From positions 832,001 through 896,000 of the forward strand of contig NZ_VOSM01000001.1 of the NCBI RefSeq assembly GCF_007997015.1: a stretch of DNA of 64,000 bases, written 5' to 3'. The notes beneath the pieces are model-generated. The model saw only the letters and a list, made by a program, of their open reading frames with translations. It was not told where the DNA came from and did not search any database. Below are positions 19,503 to 28,919 of the stretch, in pieces. The stretch comes from Lujinxingia vulgaris (GTDB taxonomy: Bacteria > Myxococcota_A > Bradymonadia > Bradymonadales > Bradymonadaceae). Made by a program: the position numbers and the translations under genes. How positions within the stretch are numbered: the stretch's first letter is position 1; each line of letters begins with the position of its first letter.

Positions 19503-21113
19503 TCAGGGGCAAATCACAAGGTCGAGCAGCTCATCGCCGCGACCGTACTGTTCATCCTCCGGGTAGCCAGTGCCCTCGAGGATGTCAATCAGTTGCTGGC
19601 GGATGTCGGCATAAGTCTCATCGCGACGATCGCCGGCCGAGGGGCTGTCCTGGACACACAGAAACTTCGATGTGCCGCAGGTGGGGAAGGTTTCACAATA
19701 TTCGTTTCGCGCGGCGGCTTCTTGCAGGGCGGCGTCGCCGAAGTAGACCTGGCCGTCGATGAGGCTCAGGCGCACGTCGTCGGCATCACTCTCGATCACC
19801 GCCCGATACGGGTCGTTGCCTTCGCGTCCGAAGACGACGATGTCGGCGGCGTAGCCGGGCTCAAGCTGCCCCACGCTATGCTCCAGGCCCACGGCGATGG
19901 CGCCGTCCCAGGTGGCCATCTCCCAGATGCGCTGTGGGGTGAGCGCGTCGATCTCTTGCTCCTGTCCGTAGCGATAAGCCACGCGCATCTCAGCGAGCAT
20001 GTCGAACTCCCCGGAGACGGTCCAGTCAGGGCCGAGCGCGGTGATGATGCCTAAGTCGAGGATGGACTCGATGTCGGCGGTCACCCCGTAGAGTGCGAGG
20101 TTGCTCGAAGGCGACCACACGATCTTGGAGTCCGTCATGTAGGCTTCTTCAAGCTCGGCGTCGGTGAGCGCCACCGAGTGAATGAGCATCGCGGTGCCAT
20201 TGTAGAGCAGGGAGGTGCCGGCGTGGCGGTTGTCGCGGGTGTCGCGGCCGGCAAAGGAGCTAAATTCGAGTTCGATGTTGTCGCCGCTGATGCCCTCGGC
20301 CATATGCACGGCCAGGCGAGTTTTGGGCTCATCCGGGTCGTTGAAGCTCTCGATGTAGCTCTGGGCGTCGGCATCGGTGATGTCGCGTGGCGAGCCGATG
20401 GTGGTGCGCATGTGGTTGTAGCCCAGGCCGTGGTAGTGGTCGGCGTTGCGGGTGCCCCAGTCGACGCAGCGTTGCTGAAAAGACTGCCCCATCACCGTGG
20501 TGGTGCCGTGAATCACCGAACGCAGCTCACCCCATTTGGCAGCCGGGCAGTAGTGGGTGCCGGTGCTGCGTCGGTTGGCGTAAGGCGCGACGTGGGCCTC
20601 GTAGGCGGGATCTTCGGCCCACTGGTAGCGGTTGCCGAAGAAGCCGACATCGCCGGGGATCCAGGGCATCAGGAAGTTGTAGGGGAGGTGGTTATGAGCG
20701 TCGACCAGCCCCGGTGAGATCACCCCGTGGGTGTTTATCACCGTGACCGTGGCCGCGCCTGGCTCGCCGGAGCAATCATCGGCGACGCAGGTGATGGCGC
20801 CGCCTTCGATCAGTACCTCGCCATCTTCAATGGGACCGTCCAGGGTGAGGACGGTGCCGCGGAGCAAAAAGCCACCGGCGCCCACGCGCTCAACTTCGGC
20901 GGGAGGAGAAGGTTGGGAGGCGTCTTCGTCGACCGGGCCGGTATCTTCGTCGACATCCGTGTCGGGATCTTCGCCGACGTCGGCGTCAGGCTGGCCGATG
21001 TCAGGTTGGCCGGCGTCGGGGGTGGTGATGGGCGGGTCGGCGCTGGAGCAGGCCGCGCTCAGAGCGACGACAAAAACAAGGCTAAAGCGCAACAGGTATC
21101 GCGAAGATCGCAT
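19503..21113 (-). CDS. Amidohydrolase-superfamily lipoprotein (chlorohydrolase/deaminase-like)
   Basis: 536 residues from the ATG at 21113 (GGGAG upstream). The lipobox 'LSAAC' is followed by a Pro/Asp/Val linker. The metal-dependent hydrolase core follows the ATZ/TRZ-deaminase layout: 'GVISPGLVDAHNHLPYN' with the H-x-H pair, 'VHMAEG', 'LIHSVALTDAELE' with a third His, 'WSPSSNLALYG', 'LGPDWTVSGEFDML' with the conserved Asp, and the C-terminal beta-sandwich 'LEPGYAADIVVFGREG'. Relatives hydrolyse amino or halo groups on heterocycles, normally in the cytosol, so a lipid-anchored form is unusual. The substrate is unknown. Confidence 0.82.
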   Translation of the reverse strand: MRSSRYLLRFSLVFVVALSAACSSADPPITTPDAGQPDIGQPDADVGEDPDTDVDEDTGPVDEDASQPSPPAEVERVGAGGFLLRGTVLTLDGPIEDGEVLIEGGAITCVADDCSGEPGAATVTVINTHGVISPGLVDAHNHLPYNFLMPWIPGDVGFFGNRYQWAEDPAYEAHVAPYANRRSTGTHYCPAAKWGELRSVIHGTTTVMGQSFQQRCVDWGTRNADHYHGLGYNHMRTTIGSPRDITDADAQSYIESFNDPDEPKTRLAVHMAEGISGDNIELEFSSFAGRDTRDNRHAGTSLLYNGTAMLIHSVALTDAELEEAYMTDSKIVWSPSSNLALYGVTADIESILDLGIITALGPDWTVSGEFDMLAEMRVAYRYGQEQEIDALTPQRIWEMATWDGAIAVGLEHSVGQLEPGYAADIVVFGREGNDPYRAVIESDADDVRLSLIDGQVYFGDAALQEAAARNEYCETFPTCGTSKFLCVQDSPSAGDRRDETYADIRQQLIDILEGTGYPEDEQYGRGDELLDLVICP

Positions 21114-21318
21114 GGTCTCTCCCGTGAAAGTCGGCGCCAGTGTAGCGACTTCGCCCTCCAGGTGAAACGATCTTCGCCAGTTCGTCACAATCCGACCTGC
21201 CGGGGCATGGGCTGACCGGTGAGTCGGTTGAGGATCTGCGGTGCGCGTGGCATGTTGGGCAGACGCGGTGTCGGCCGGTCTCGGTCGATCCTCTGGCGAG
21301 CAACCCCGGGCAGAGAAG

Positions 21319-24300
21319 ATGGCCATCGAAAACAAGCAGCGAGCGCGAAAGCGCAAGAAGAGCAGCGCTTCGGCGACCAAGGTGTTTGCGGGGCGCTACG
21401 CCTACAAAAAGCCGCTGGGCCGGGGGGCGGGCGGGTCGGTCTATCTGGCCGAAGATCTGCGTGAGGGCGAGCGCGAGGTGGCGCTCAAGGTGCTCTCGGC
21501 CGATGCCTACAACAGCGTGCAGGGGAAGATGCTGCGCCGTGAGTTTGAGATCCTCTCCAAACTCGCGCACCCCAACCTTGTGCGGGTCTTCGACTACGGC
21601 AGCCTCCCGGACGGTGGCGTGTACCTGGCCGAGGAGTACATCGACGGGTTCAGTCTGCAGGATGCGCGCGCGCTGCTGGAGCCTGCGGCGCTCATCGATA
21701 TCACCCTGCAACTTCTGCAGGGCTTAAGTTACCTGCATGCGATGGGCATGATTCACCGCGATATTAAGCCGGCCAACGTGATGTTGCTCTGGCTCGATGA
21801 CGCCTCGGCGCTGCCGATGGCCAAGCTGGTGGACTTTGGCCTCTCCAGCATGGATCCCAAGCGCGACACGCTGCGCGGGGGCACGCGCTCCTACATGGCG
21901 CCCGAGGTTATTCGTGGGGAGAAGGGCGAGCAGCGCTCCGATCTCTACAGCCTGGGGGTGACGCTTTATTACGCGTTGTGCGGGGTACTTCCCTTTGGGC
22001 CGCGCAGCAAAGATGATCCGCCGCCTACCGAGGAGGATTTTCGGCCGCCGGAGCCGCATCGACTCAACGCGGAGGTTCCGCTGGAGCTGAGCCGCTTTAC
22101 GATGGCGCTTTTGCGCCAGCTTCCCGACGTGGACTATGCCGACGCTGGCGAGGCGCTGCAGGCTCTGGCGCAGGATACAGGCGTGCTTGAGCAGTGGTCG
22201 GCGGGGCGGATGGCCAACTCGCTGGATGTGGCCGCCACGCCGGTGATTCGCGGCTACTTTGAGCGCGGGATTCTGGCGCGCCGTATCGATGAAGATGATC
22301 TTTTGCTGGAGTGGCTCTCGACCAATGAGAGCGAGGCCATGGGCCAGCTCTACCTGATCCGCGGTGCGGAGGGAGCGGGGAAGTCGCGCTTGCTTCATGA
22401 TGTGCAGGCGTCCTCGAAGTTGGGCGGGCACGTGGTGCTCGAGAGCACCTGTTATGAGGGCATGGGCGCCTATGCGCTGCTGACCGATCTGGTGACGCAG
22501 ACGATGGAGCTTGCGCTCAGCCAGGATCAGCTGGGGCTTGAGCCCTACCGCCCGGCGTTGCAGGCCCGGCACCTGATGACGGCGTTGGGCATTGTGACCG
22601 CTGGCGAGCGGGTGCAGCCCTTTGTAGAGCAGGCCTGGATGCGGGCGGCCCTGGAAGAAGCCGTAGGGTTGCTCAAGCCGCAGCAGCTGGTCTTCTTTAT
22701 CGATGAGCTGCACCTGGCCGATGAGGCCAGCCTGGAGGTGATCGAAGACTGGTTCCGCGCGGTGAAAGTTCGAAACCGCCCCGACATCGTCGCCGCGCTC
22801 ACCGAGGGGGAGGTGTGCACCCGGCTGCAAAAAGGGCAGGGCGTGCAGCTTTTGCCCATCGAAGGGGTGGTGCGCGAAGACGTGGCCGACTTCTTCGGGG
22901 AGCAGCTCGCCATCAGCGGGCTCTCGGATGTGTGGATCGAAGATGTGAACCGGGCTGCCCGCGGTCGGCCGGCCTATGTTGAGGAGCTGTGCCGCTATCT
23001 CATCGACGCCGGCCTGCTCAGGCGGCAGTCCGCCTCGCGCTGGGCTGCGCGCCTCGATGAGGTGGAGGCGCGCGGGGTTCCCGCATCCTTGCGCGAGTCG
23101 TTGCGGCGACGCGTGACCGCGGTGGGCGCGGCCGGTCGGGAGTGCCTGGAGTTGCTCTCCTTGATGGAGCGTCCGCTGCTCTGGGAGAGCGCCCGAAAAC
23201 TTCTGGTCGCCGGTGGGGCGAGCGCCTCGGAGGCCGAGCGCACGCTGCAGACGGTGTTGTGGCGTAACCTCGTCGAGATCGATCTTCTGGCCGGCGGGCG
23301 TTTTGTGCGCCTGATCCATGAAGAGCTTGGCGAGGCGGTCTCTGACATGATCAGCCCGGAGTGGCGCCGGGCGCTGCACCGGCGCATCGGGCAGCAGCTC
23401 ACCCGCGACTGGCGCCGGGGTGCGGCGCGCGCCTCCGAGGCGGCGCATCATCTGGCCGCCGGCGGCAACCTCGATGTGGCCGCGCATTACTTCATTATGG
23501 CCGCCGAAGAAGATCGCGCCGACGGCGATAGTGCGCAGGCCTACGCGCTCTTTCAGCGTGCCGATGAGGCGCTCTCCGCCGGCCCGGAGCGCGCGCTGGT
23601 GAGCCTGCATCTGGCCAATCTTGCGATCGCGCATTTCGACACAGAGAGCGCGCGGCGCTGGCTCTCGCGCGCCGACGAGGCATCGCGCGCCTGCGACTCG
23701 CGCTGGCTGCGCTGGCAGGTGCTTTTTCGCGGCGCCGAGTTGATGCTCTACGTCGGCGACGTGGCGCAGGCCGAGAGATGGCGCGCCCGAATCGACGAGG
23801 AGGGTGTCGCCGAGTACGGCGCCGTCGATCTGCTCACGCTGGATGCGCGATTGCTTCTGGGACGCGGCAAGCTGGAGCTTGCCAGTGAAATGTTGCAGCG
23901 CTGCGTGGAGCGCGCGTCCAACGGCGTAGTGCGCTACCGTCAGGCCAGCGCGCTGGGCAGCCTCGCCCACGTGCAGATCGTCTGCGGGCAGTCCGCGCTC
24001 GGGCTTAAGAGCTACCAGCAGGCCATCGAGATGGCCGACCGTCTCGGTGAGGAGGGGCTGCGCGCTGAGGTGCTTACCGGCTACGGCGCCGACCTGCGTC
24101 GCATCGGAAGTCCGGTGGAGTCGCGCGACGCGCTTTTGGAGGCGCTTGACCTGGCGTTGCAATCCGAGCGGGCCTGGGTGGCCATTGAGGCGCTCTTTCA
24201 GCTGGCCTGGACGCTGGCCACCCTCGGCAACCGCTCGGACGCACGCCGGCGCGCCTCGGAGGCTTATCGCCTCGCGCAGCAGCTGGGACACCGCGCCTCG

Positions 24301-24561
24301 GAGGAGAAGATCGCGCTCTTTCTGGGCGGGCTTGTTCTGCGCAGCCGCGCCGAGCAGGAGATTGGCGCCGAGCAGCTTGAACGCGTCGCGCTGGCCTTCG
24401 ACGCCCGAGAGGATTATAGGGTCGAGCGCGCCGAGCTGCTGATGGCCACCGGCGATCTGATGATCGAGCTGCAGCTGGCCGAGGTCGGCGCGCGTCTTCT
24501 GCAACGGGGGCGAAATCAGGCCTTCCGAATGGGGGCCCACGGTCTCCTCCCCAGGCTTTAA
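21319..24561 (+). CDS. PknK-like Ser/Thr protein kinase with AAA ATPase and TPR regions
   Basis: 1080 residues from the ATG at 21319 (AGAGAAG upstream). The kinase domain (about 26-290) is complete: 'GRGAGGSVYLAED' (34-46), Lys57 in 'VALKVL', 'HRDIKPANV' (146-154), 'DFGLSS' (172-177) and 'APE' (194-196). A STAND-type ATPase follows with Walker A 'GAEGAGKS' (349-356) and Walker B 'FFIDEL' (459-464). The last ~400 residues are helical repeats of TPR type. Such kinases join Ser/Thr phosphorylation to a signal-integrating ATPase. There is no transmembrane segment. The basic N-terminus (RARKRKK) is unexplained. It is divergent from the amidohydrolase gene. Confidence 0.92.
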   Translation: MAIENKQRARKRKKSSASATKVFAGRYAYKKPLGRGAGGSVYLAEDLREGEREVALKVLSADAYNSVQGKMLRREFEILSKLAHPNLVRVFDYGSLPDGGVYLAEEYIDGFSLQDARALLEPAALIDITLQLLQGLSYLHAMGMIHRDIKPANVMLLWLDDASALPMAKLVDFGLSSMDPKRDTLRGGTRSYMAPEVIRGEKGEQRSDLYSLGVTLYYALCGVLPFGPRSKDDPPPTEEDFRPPEPHRLNAEVPLELSRFTMALLRQLPDVDYADAGEALQALAQDTGVLEQWSAGRMANSLDVAATPVIRGYFERGILARRIDEDDLLLEWLSTNESEAMGQLYLIRGAEGAGKSRLLHDVQASSKLGGHVVLESTCYEGMGAYALLTDLVTQTMELALSQDQLGLEPYRPALQARHLMTALGIVTAGERVQPFVEQAWMRAALEEAVGLLKPQQLVFFIDELHLADEASLEVIEDWFRAVKVRNRPDIVAALTEGEVCTRLQKGQGVQLLPIEGVVREDVADFFGEQLAISGLSDVWIEDVNRAARGRPAYVEELCRYLIDAGLLRRQSASRWAARLDEVEARGVPASLRESLRRRVTAVGAAGRECLELLSLMERPLLWESARKLLVAGGASASEAERTLQTVLWRNLVEIDLLAGGRFVRLIHEELGEAVSDMISPEWRRALHRRIGQQLTRDWRRGAARASEAAHHLAAGGNLDVAAHYFIMAAEEDRADGDSAQAYALFQRADEALSAGPERALVSLHLANLAIAHFDTESARRWLSRADEASRACDSRWLRWQVLFRGAELMLYVGDVAQAERWRARIDEEGVAEYGAVDLLTLDARLLLGRGKLELASEMLQRCVERASNGVVRYRQASALGSLAHVQIVCGQSALGLKSYQQAIEMADRLGEEGLRAEVLTGYGADLRRIGSPVESRDALLEALDLALQSERAWVAIEALFQLAWTLATLGNRSDARRRASEAYRLAQQLGHRASEEKIALFLGGLVLRSRAEQEIGAEQLERVALAFDAREDYRVERAELLMATGDLMIELQLAEVGARLLQRGRNQAFRMGAHGLLPRL

Positions 24562-24614
24562 GTCGGCGCTGAGCCGCCGGCCACCGCCTCCCAAACCACC
24601 TCGAAGTGACAGCG

Positions 24615-26264
24615 ATGAACCAGTCGAAGAGCAAGCGTCTGCGCGTGGGCGATCTGCGCGTGGACTTTCAGTCCGATGAGAGTGAGCTTCGCGCTCAGGC
24701 CGCCAAAAAGTTGGGGGTGAGCCCCTCGGACATCGAGGAGGTTGAGATCCTTAAACGCAGCCTCGATGCACGTGGTCGGCCGCGCTACGTCTACAATGTG
24801 GAGGTGGCGCTCAGCGGGGCGCGCGCGTTGGGCAAGCTGCCCGAGGGGGTCAAAGAGGCGCCGGCGCCCGGGAGCCTTACGCCCGAGAAGTTCAATCCCC
24901 GCAAGAAGGAGCGGGTCATCGTCATCGGCGCCGGCCCCGCCGGGCTCTTCTGCGCCAACCGACTTGCGGACAGCGGCGTGGAGACGATCCTGCTCGACCG
25001 CGGGCAACCGGTCGAAGTTCGGGGGCGCGATGTCTCGGCGCTGATGCACCGGGGCGAACTCAAAGAAGACAGCAACATCTGCTTTGGTGAGGGCGGCGCC
25101 GGTACCTGGTCGGACGGCAAGCTCTACACGCGCGTCAACGATGTGCGCGTGCGCCATGTGCTTGAGACGATTGTGGCGCTCGGTGGCCCCGAAGAGATCC
25201 TCATCAACGGCAAACCGCACCTGGGCACCGACCGCCTGGTCGCGCTCTGCAAAGCCTTCCGCGCCCACCTGATTGGTGAGGGATGTCAGGTGCGTTTCGG
25301 GGCTTTTGTCAGCGAACTCATCGTCGAGGAGGAGCGCGGTGAGCGCGTGGTCAAGGGCGTGCGCCTGCGCGACGGGGAGCGCATCGACGCCGACCGCGTC
25401 GTGCTGGCCGTGGGTCACTCCGCCCGCGAGATGTACCGCCACCTGGCCGACCTAAAGGTCGCCATGGAGCCCAAACCCTTCGCGGTGGGTTTTCGGGTGG
25501 AGCATCGTCAGGAGCTCATCAACAGCATTCAGTACGGCAAGTACGCCGATCTTCCCGATCTTCCGGCGGCCGACTACCGCCTGGCCGAGAACCTGGGCAA
25601 AGGCGCAGAACGCCGGGGCATCTACAGCTTCTGCATGTGCCCGGGCGGTCAGGTCGTGCCCTCGCACACCCTTCCGGACGGCATCTGTGTCAACGGCATG
25701 AGCCACGCCAGCCGCAAAGGGCACTGGGCCAACTCGGCGCTGGTGGTCAGCGTGCGCCCCGAAGACTTTGGCGCCTTCGGCCCCATCGATGAGCTCGACG
25801 ACTACGACGGGTTGCTCGCCGGGATGGCCTTTCAGCATGAAGCGGAGCGACGCGCCTACAAACTTGGCGGCGGCGGCTTTGTGGCGCCGGCCCAGCGCGT
25901 CAGCGACTTCAAGCAGGGCGTGGCCAGCACCTCGGTGCGCAAGACGACCTACAAGACGGGCATTGCGCCGGCCGATCTTTCGAGCTGCTATCCCGCCTTT
26001 GTGATCGACGCGCTGCGCGTGGCGCTGGATGGTTTTGAGCGACGTATGCGCGGGTTTGTGAGCGACGACGCGCTGCTCATCGGCGTGGAGACGCGCACCA
26101 GCGCGCCGGTGCAGATCGACCGCGACGCGACCTCCTACCAGTCGACCTCGGTGGCCAGGCTCTACCCCTGCGGCGAGGGCAGCGGCTATGGCGGCGGCAT
26201 CGTCAGCGCGGCCATTGATGGGTTGAGGGTGGCCGAGACCATCCTGGAGACGCTCAGCGTCTGA
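24615..26264 (+). CDS. FAD-dependent oxidoreductase (COG2509-like)
   Basis: 549 residues from the ATG at 24615 (a GTG at 24606 is also in frame). A ~90-residue N-terminal domain ('RVGDLRVDFQSDESELRAQ', 'KRSLDARGRPRYVYNVEV') typical of this uncharacterised family precedes the FAD-binding Rossmann motif 'VIGAGPAGLFCA'. Further landmarks are 'ICFGEGGAGTWSDGKL', 'VLAVGHSAREMY', 'CMCPGGQVVPS' and the C-terminal FAD motif 'PCGEGSGYGGGIVSAA'. It is cytoplasmic. The reaction is unknown. It lies 53 bp after the PknK-like gene and may share its transcript. Confidence 0.88.
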   Translation: MNQSKSKRLRVGDLRVDFQSDESELRAQAAKKLGVSPSDIEEVEILKRSLDARGRPRYVYNVEVALSGARALGKLPEGVKEAPAPGSLTPEKFNPRKKERVIVIGAGPAGLFCANRLADSGVETILLDRGQPVEVRGRDVSALMHRGELKEDSNICFGEGGAGTWSDGKLYTRVNDVRVRHVLETIVALGGPEEILINGKPHLGTDRLVALCKAFRAHLIGEGCQVRFGAFVSELIVEEERGERVVKGVRLRDGERIDADRVVLAVGHSAREMYRHLADLKVAMEPKPFAVGFRVEHRQELINSIQYGKYADLPDLPAADYRLAENLGKGAERRGIYSFCMCPGGQVVPSHTLPDGICVNGMSHASRKGHWANSALVVSVRPEDFGAFGPIDELDDYDGLLAGMAFQHEAERRAYKLGGGGFVAPAQRVSDFKQGVASTSVRKTTYKTGIAPADLSSCYPAFVIDALRVALDGFERRMRGFVSDDALLIGVETRTSAPVQIDRDATSYQSTSVARLYPCGEGSGYGGGIVSAAIDGLRVAETILETLSV

Positions 26265-26370
26265 GCGCGGTCGGCGGCGCGTGGGAAACTTGCGATCGCG
26301 GCGTCAAACTGCGAGGTTAGAGGCCGTGGTCGCCGCCTGAGCGACCGATGACGCGCCTCTGACTCGCCCT

Positions 26371-27504
26371 ATGACGCAGACCTCTGTACCGACCATCTGG
26401 ATTGTGGACGCGCTCGACGAGCGCGCCGCGGAGATCGCCGAGCTTCTGGCTCCGCTTCACGCGACGTTGCGTCTTTACGCCGACGCGCGAAAGGCGGTCT
26501 TCCACGCGCGCCGCTCCGCGCCCGACCTTGTGGTGCTCGGCGTCGAGGAGTGCACGATTCCGTCCGATGAGATCCTGGGCTGGACGCGGCAGTTCAATGA
26601 GACGGCGAACATGCCGGTGATTCTCGTCTACCAGGATGGTGAGAGCGCGGAAGTTGTCGATCGTGCGATGGCGCACGGTGCGACCGATGCGCTGGAGCGC
26701 GTCCGGCTGCACAAGGAGCTTCTGCGGCGGGTGCGCTGGCGCCTGCCGACATCGCGAAGCGAGAAGGGCCGGCGCGATGAGGCGACGCGATCCTTTGAGT
26801 TTTTGGAGCGCGTGATTCACGCCAGCCCCAACGCCATTGTGGCTGCGCGCCGCACTGGCGAGGTGGTGCTCTTTAACGCGGCGGCTCAGCGGGTGCTCGG
26901 CTGGAGCGAGAGCGAGGCGATGGAGCTCAACGTACGTGAGCTTTATCCGCCTCAGGGTGCCGAGCGCATCATGCATATGCTGCGTAGCCGGCAGCATGGC
27001 GGGCCGGGGCGCATCGAGTCGCTTCGCGAAGAGGTCGTCGATCGCCATGGCGAGCGCATCCCGGTGGAGATCTCGGCCGCCCTGGTGATGGAGGACGACC
27101 TGGAGGTGGCCACCGTGGGCATCTTCACCGATCTTCGCCAGCGTCTGGCCATGGAGGAGCGACTTCAGGAGGCCTTTGAGACCCTTGAGCGCACCCAGCG
27201 TCAGGCGGTGATCGCCGAGTTGGCCGGCGCTGCCGCGCACGAACTCAACCAACCTTTGACCAGCCTGATGGGGTATGCGGAGCTCTTGCAACGCCAGGGG
27301 CACAGCGCCGAGCAGGCGGAGCGCGCGGTCGATACGATCCACCAGGAGGCGCGTCGTATCAGTGAGATCGTGCGCAAGATCGGGCGTATCACACGCTACA
27401 AGACCAAAGAGTACGCGGGGGGAGAGCTGATTGTTGATCTGGATGAAGCAGGACCCTCCGAGGTGGTGCCCACACCCCCCTCGGAGCGAGGAGATGGCCT
27501 ATGA
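26371..27504 (+). CDS. Pseudo-receiver/PAS/HisKA protein lacking an ATPase domain
   Basis: 377 residues. Residues ~8-125 form a receiver-like domain ('IWIVDALDE' has the acidic pocket), but at the phosphoacceptor position 'PDLVVLGVEE' there is Gly57 instead of Asp. A PAS domain follows (~145-255, 'ASPNAIVAA', 'NAAAQRVLGWSESEA'), then a HisKA dimerisation helix with the phosphoacceptor 'AAAHELNQPLTSLMGYAELL' (His290). After the second helix the protein ends in an acidic/Pro tail with no HATPase. So it can dimerise and perhaps accept phosphate, but cannot bind ATP itself. The next gene, a full kinase, starts inside its stop codon. No Shine-Dalgarno sequence is seen before the ATG. Confidence 0.85.
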   Translation: MTQTSVPTIWIVDALDERAAEIAELLAPLHATLRLYADARKAVFHARRSAPDLVVLGVEECTIPSDEILGWTRQFNETANMPVILVYQDGESAEVVDRAMAHGATDALERVRLHKELLRRVRWRLPTSRSEKGRRDEATRSFEFLERVIHASPNAIVAARRTGEVVLFNAAAQRVLGWSESEAMELNVRELYPPQGAERIMHMLRSRQHGGPGRIESLREEVVDRHGERIPVEISAALVMEDDLEVATVGIFTDLRQRLAMEERLQEAFETLERTQRQAVIAELAGAAAHELNQPLTSLMGYAELLQRQGHSAEQAERAVDTIHQEARRISEIVRKIGRITRYKTKEYAGGELIVDLDEAGPSEVVPTPPSERGDGL

Positions 27505-28919
27505 GTGAGACCGTCGCAGCCGAGATGATCAACTTTGCGCGGGTGCTCGATGAGCTGCGTGAGCCAGTGGCCGTGTGTGACGCCACCGGGCAGCTGATCT
27601 ATGTCAACCGCCTGGCGCGAGCCTTTCTGGGCATCGCGCAGGGGGCGGCGCTGCCCGGGTTGAACCTCACCCAGCGCGAGACCTTCTCGCAGATGCGCCT
27701 GCAGCCCGCTGAAGACGGGCGCGAGGAGTACTTTTTGGGCGGCGTCTCGCTCAAAGGATGTGAGCGCGAGACGGTCTCGGTGAGCCTCGCGCCGATGGGC
27801 GATGGCAACTACCGCGTGCTCTTTGAGCCGGAGACCGATGCGCGCCTGGCGCCCATCATCGACCAGATCGATGCGCTGGTGGCGATCTGCGACGGGCGCC
27901 GCCAGGTGCGACTGGCCAACGCCGCGCTCACCCGGGTGCTGGGGCTTGCGCCGGGCGAAGATCCCGACTGCGATCTTCTCGACATCTTCGCGCCGGAGGA
28001 GCGTCCGCTTTTGAGGGTGGCGGCTTCCCGTGCGCTGGCCGGTGCGACGCCGGAGCCGGTCTCCACGCGCCTGGTCGGCAGCGACCTGCCCGATGGCGGG
28101 GAGCTTGTGCAGGTGCGCATCCGCCCGATCGCGCCAGGGGAGGGCGCCCAGCGCCGCCCGATGCGCGGGCTTGTGGTGGTGGTACAACCCAGTCAGTCTT
28201 CGCTCGAAGAGCTCAAGCGCCGCTTTGCCCGCGCTGAGGAGCTGATGAGCCTCGGCCAGCTCGCCGCGGGCGTAGCCCACGAGCTCAAGAACCCGCTCAC
28301 GAGCATCCTCAACTACGCCGACTACCTGCTGCGTAAGTACCGCGGGCAGCTCTTTGACCCGCGCGATGGTGAGCGCCTTCAGCACATCATTGAGGGGGTG
28401 GAGCGCATCGATCGTTTTGTACGTGACCTGCTCAATCTGGCCGGGACCGAGGGCGCGACGCTCGAAGAGATCGAACTTCACGGCTGCATTCGCACCGCCG
28501 TGGGGCTCTGTGAGGTTCCCCTGGAGCAGCACCAGGTAGAGGTATGCTACGAGCTTGCCGAGTCGCCCCTGGCGCTCCTGGGGCACGCTGGTGGCCTGCA
28601 GCAGATCTTTGTGAACCTGATCACCAACGCCGCCCGTGCGATGGACGGGCCGGGCGGGCGGATCGTCATCCGCACCCGCGTCGAAGACGACGAGGCCGTG
28701 GTGGAGGTCTCGGATAACGCCTGCGGGATGGCCCCCTCGGTGCTCGACCGGGCGTTTGAGCCTTTCTTTACGACCTCCACCAACGGCAGCGGCTCCGGGC
28801 TGGGGCTCTCGCTCGTTGGCCGCATCGTGGAGCAGCACGGGGGCAGCGTCAGCGCCCAGTCTGAGGAGGGCTCGGGCACGACCTTTACGGTGCGTCTTCC
28901 CGTTTTACCCACAGCGTGA
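27501..28919 (+). CDS. Sensor histidine kinase with two PAS domains
   Basis: 472 residues, cytoplasmic (no membrane segment). PAS-like domains occupy ~10-110 ('EPVAVCDATGQLIYVNRLA') and ~117-230 ('ALVAICDGRRQVRLANAAL'). HisKA has 'AAGVAHELKNPLTSILNYA' with His260. The ATPase is complete: N-box 'NLITNAARAM' (372-381), G1 'DNACGM' (405-410), F-box 'FEPFFTTS', G2 'GSGSGLGL' (429-436). It overlaps the HisKA-only partner by 4 bp and has its own GAGGAG ribosome site. No response regulator with an output domain adjoins it. Its 3' end overlaps the M64-peptidase gene by 35 bp, tail to tail. Confidence 0.93.
   Translation: MSETVAAEMINFARVLDELREPVAVCDATGQLIYVNRLARAFLGIAQGAALPGLNLTQRETFSQMRLQPAEDGREEYFLGGVSLKGCERETVSVSLAPMGDGNYRVLFEPETDARLAPIIDQIDALVAICDGRRQVRLANAALTRVLGLAPGEDPDCDLLDIFAPEERPLLRVAASRALAGATPEPVSTRLVGSDLPDGGELVQVRIRPIAPGEGAQRRPMRGLVVVVQPSQSSLEELKRRFARAEELMSLGQLAAGVAHELKNPLTSILNYADYLLRKYRGQLFDPRDGERLQHIIEGVERIDRFVRDLLNLAGTEGATLEEIELHGCIRTAVGLCEVPLEQHQVEVCYELAESPLALLGHAGGLQQIFVNLITNAARAMDGPGGRIVIRTRVEDDEAVVEVSDNACGMAPSVLDRAFEPFFTTSTNGSGSGLGLSLVGRIVEQHGGSVSAQSEEGSGTTFTVRLPVLPTA

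Noticed and set aside
21724..24594. A 956-codon minus-strand open frame inside the PknK-like kinase gene
   Set aside because: It is antisense to a gene with complete kinase and ATPase motifs; codon composition and product are not protein-like.
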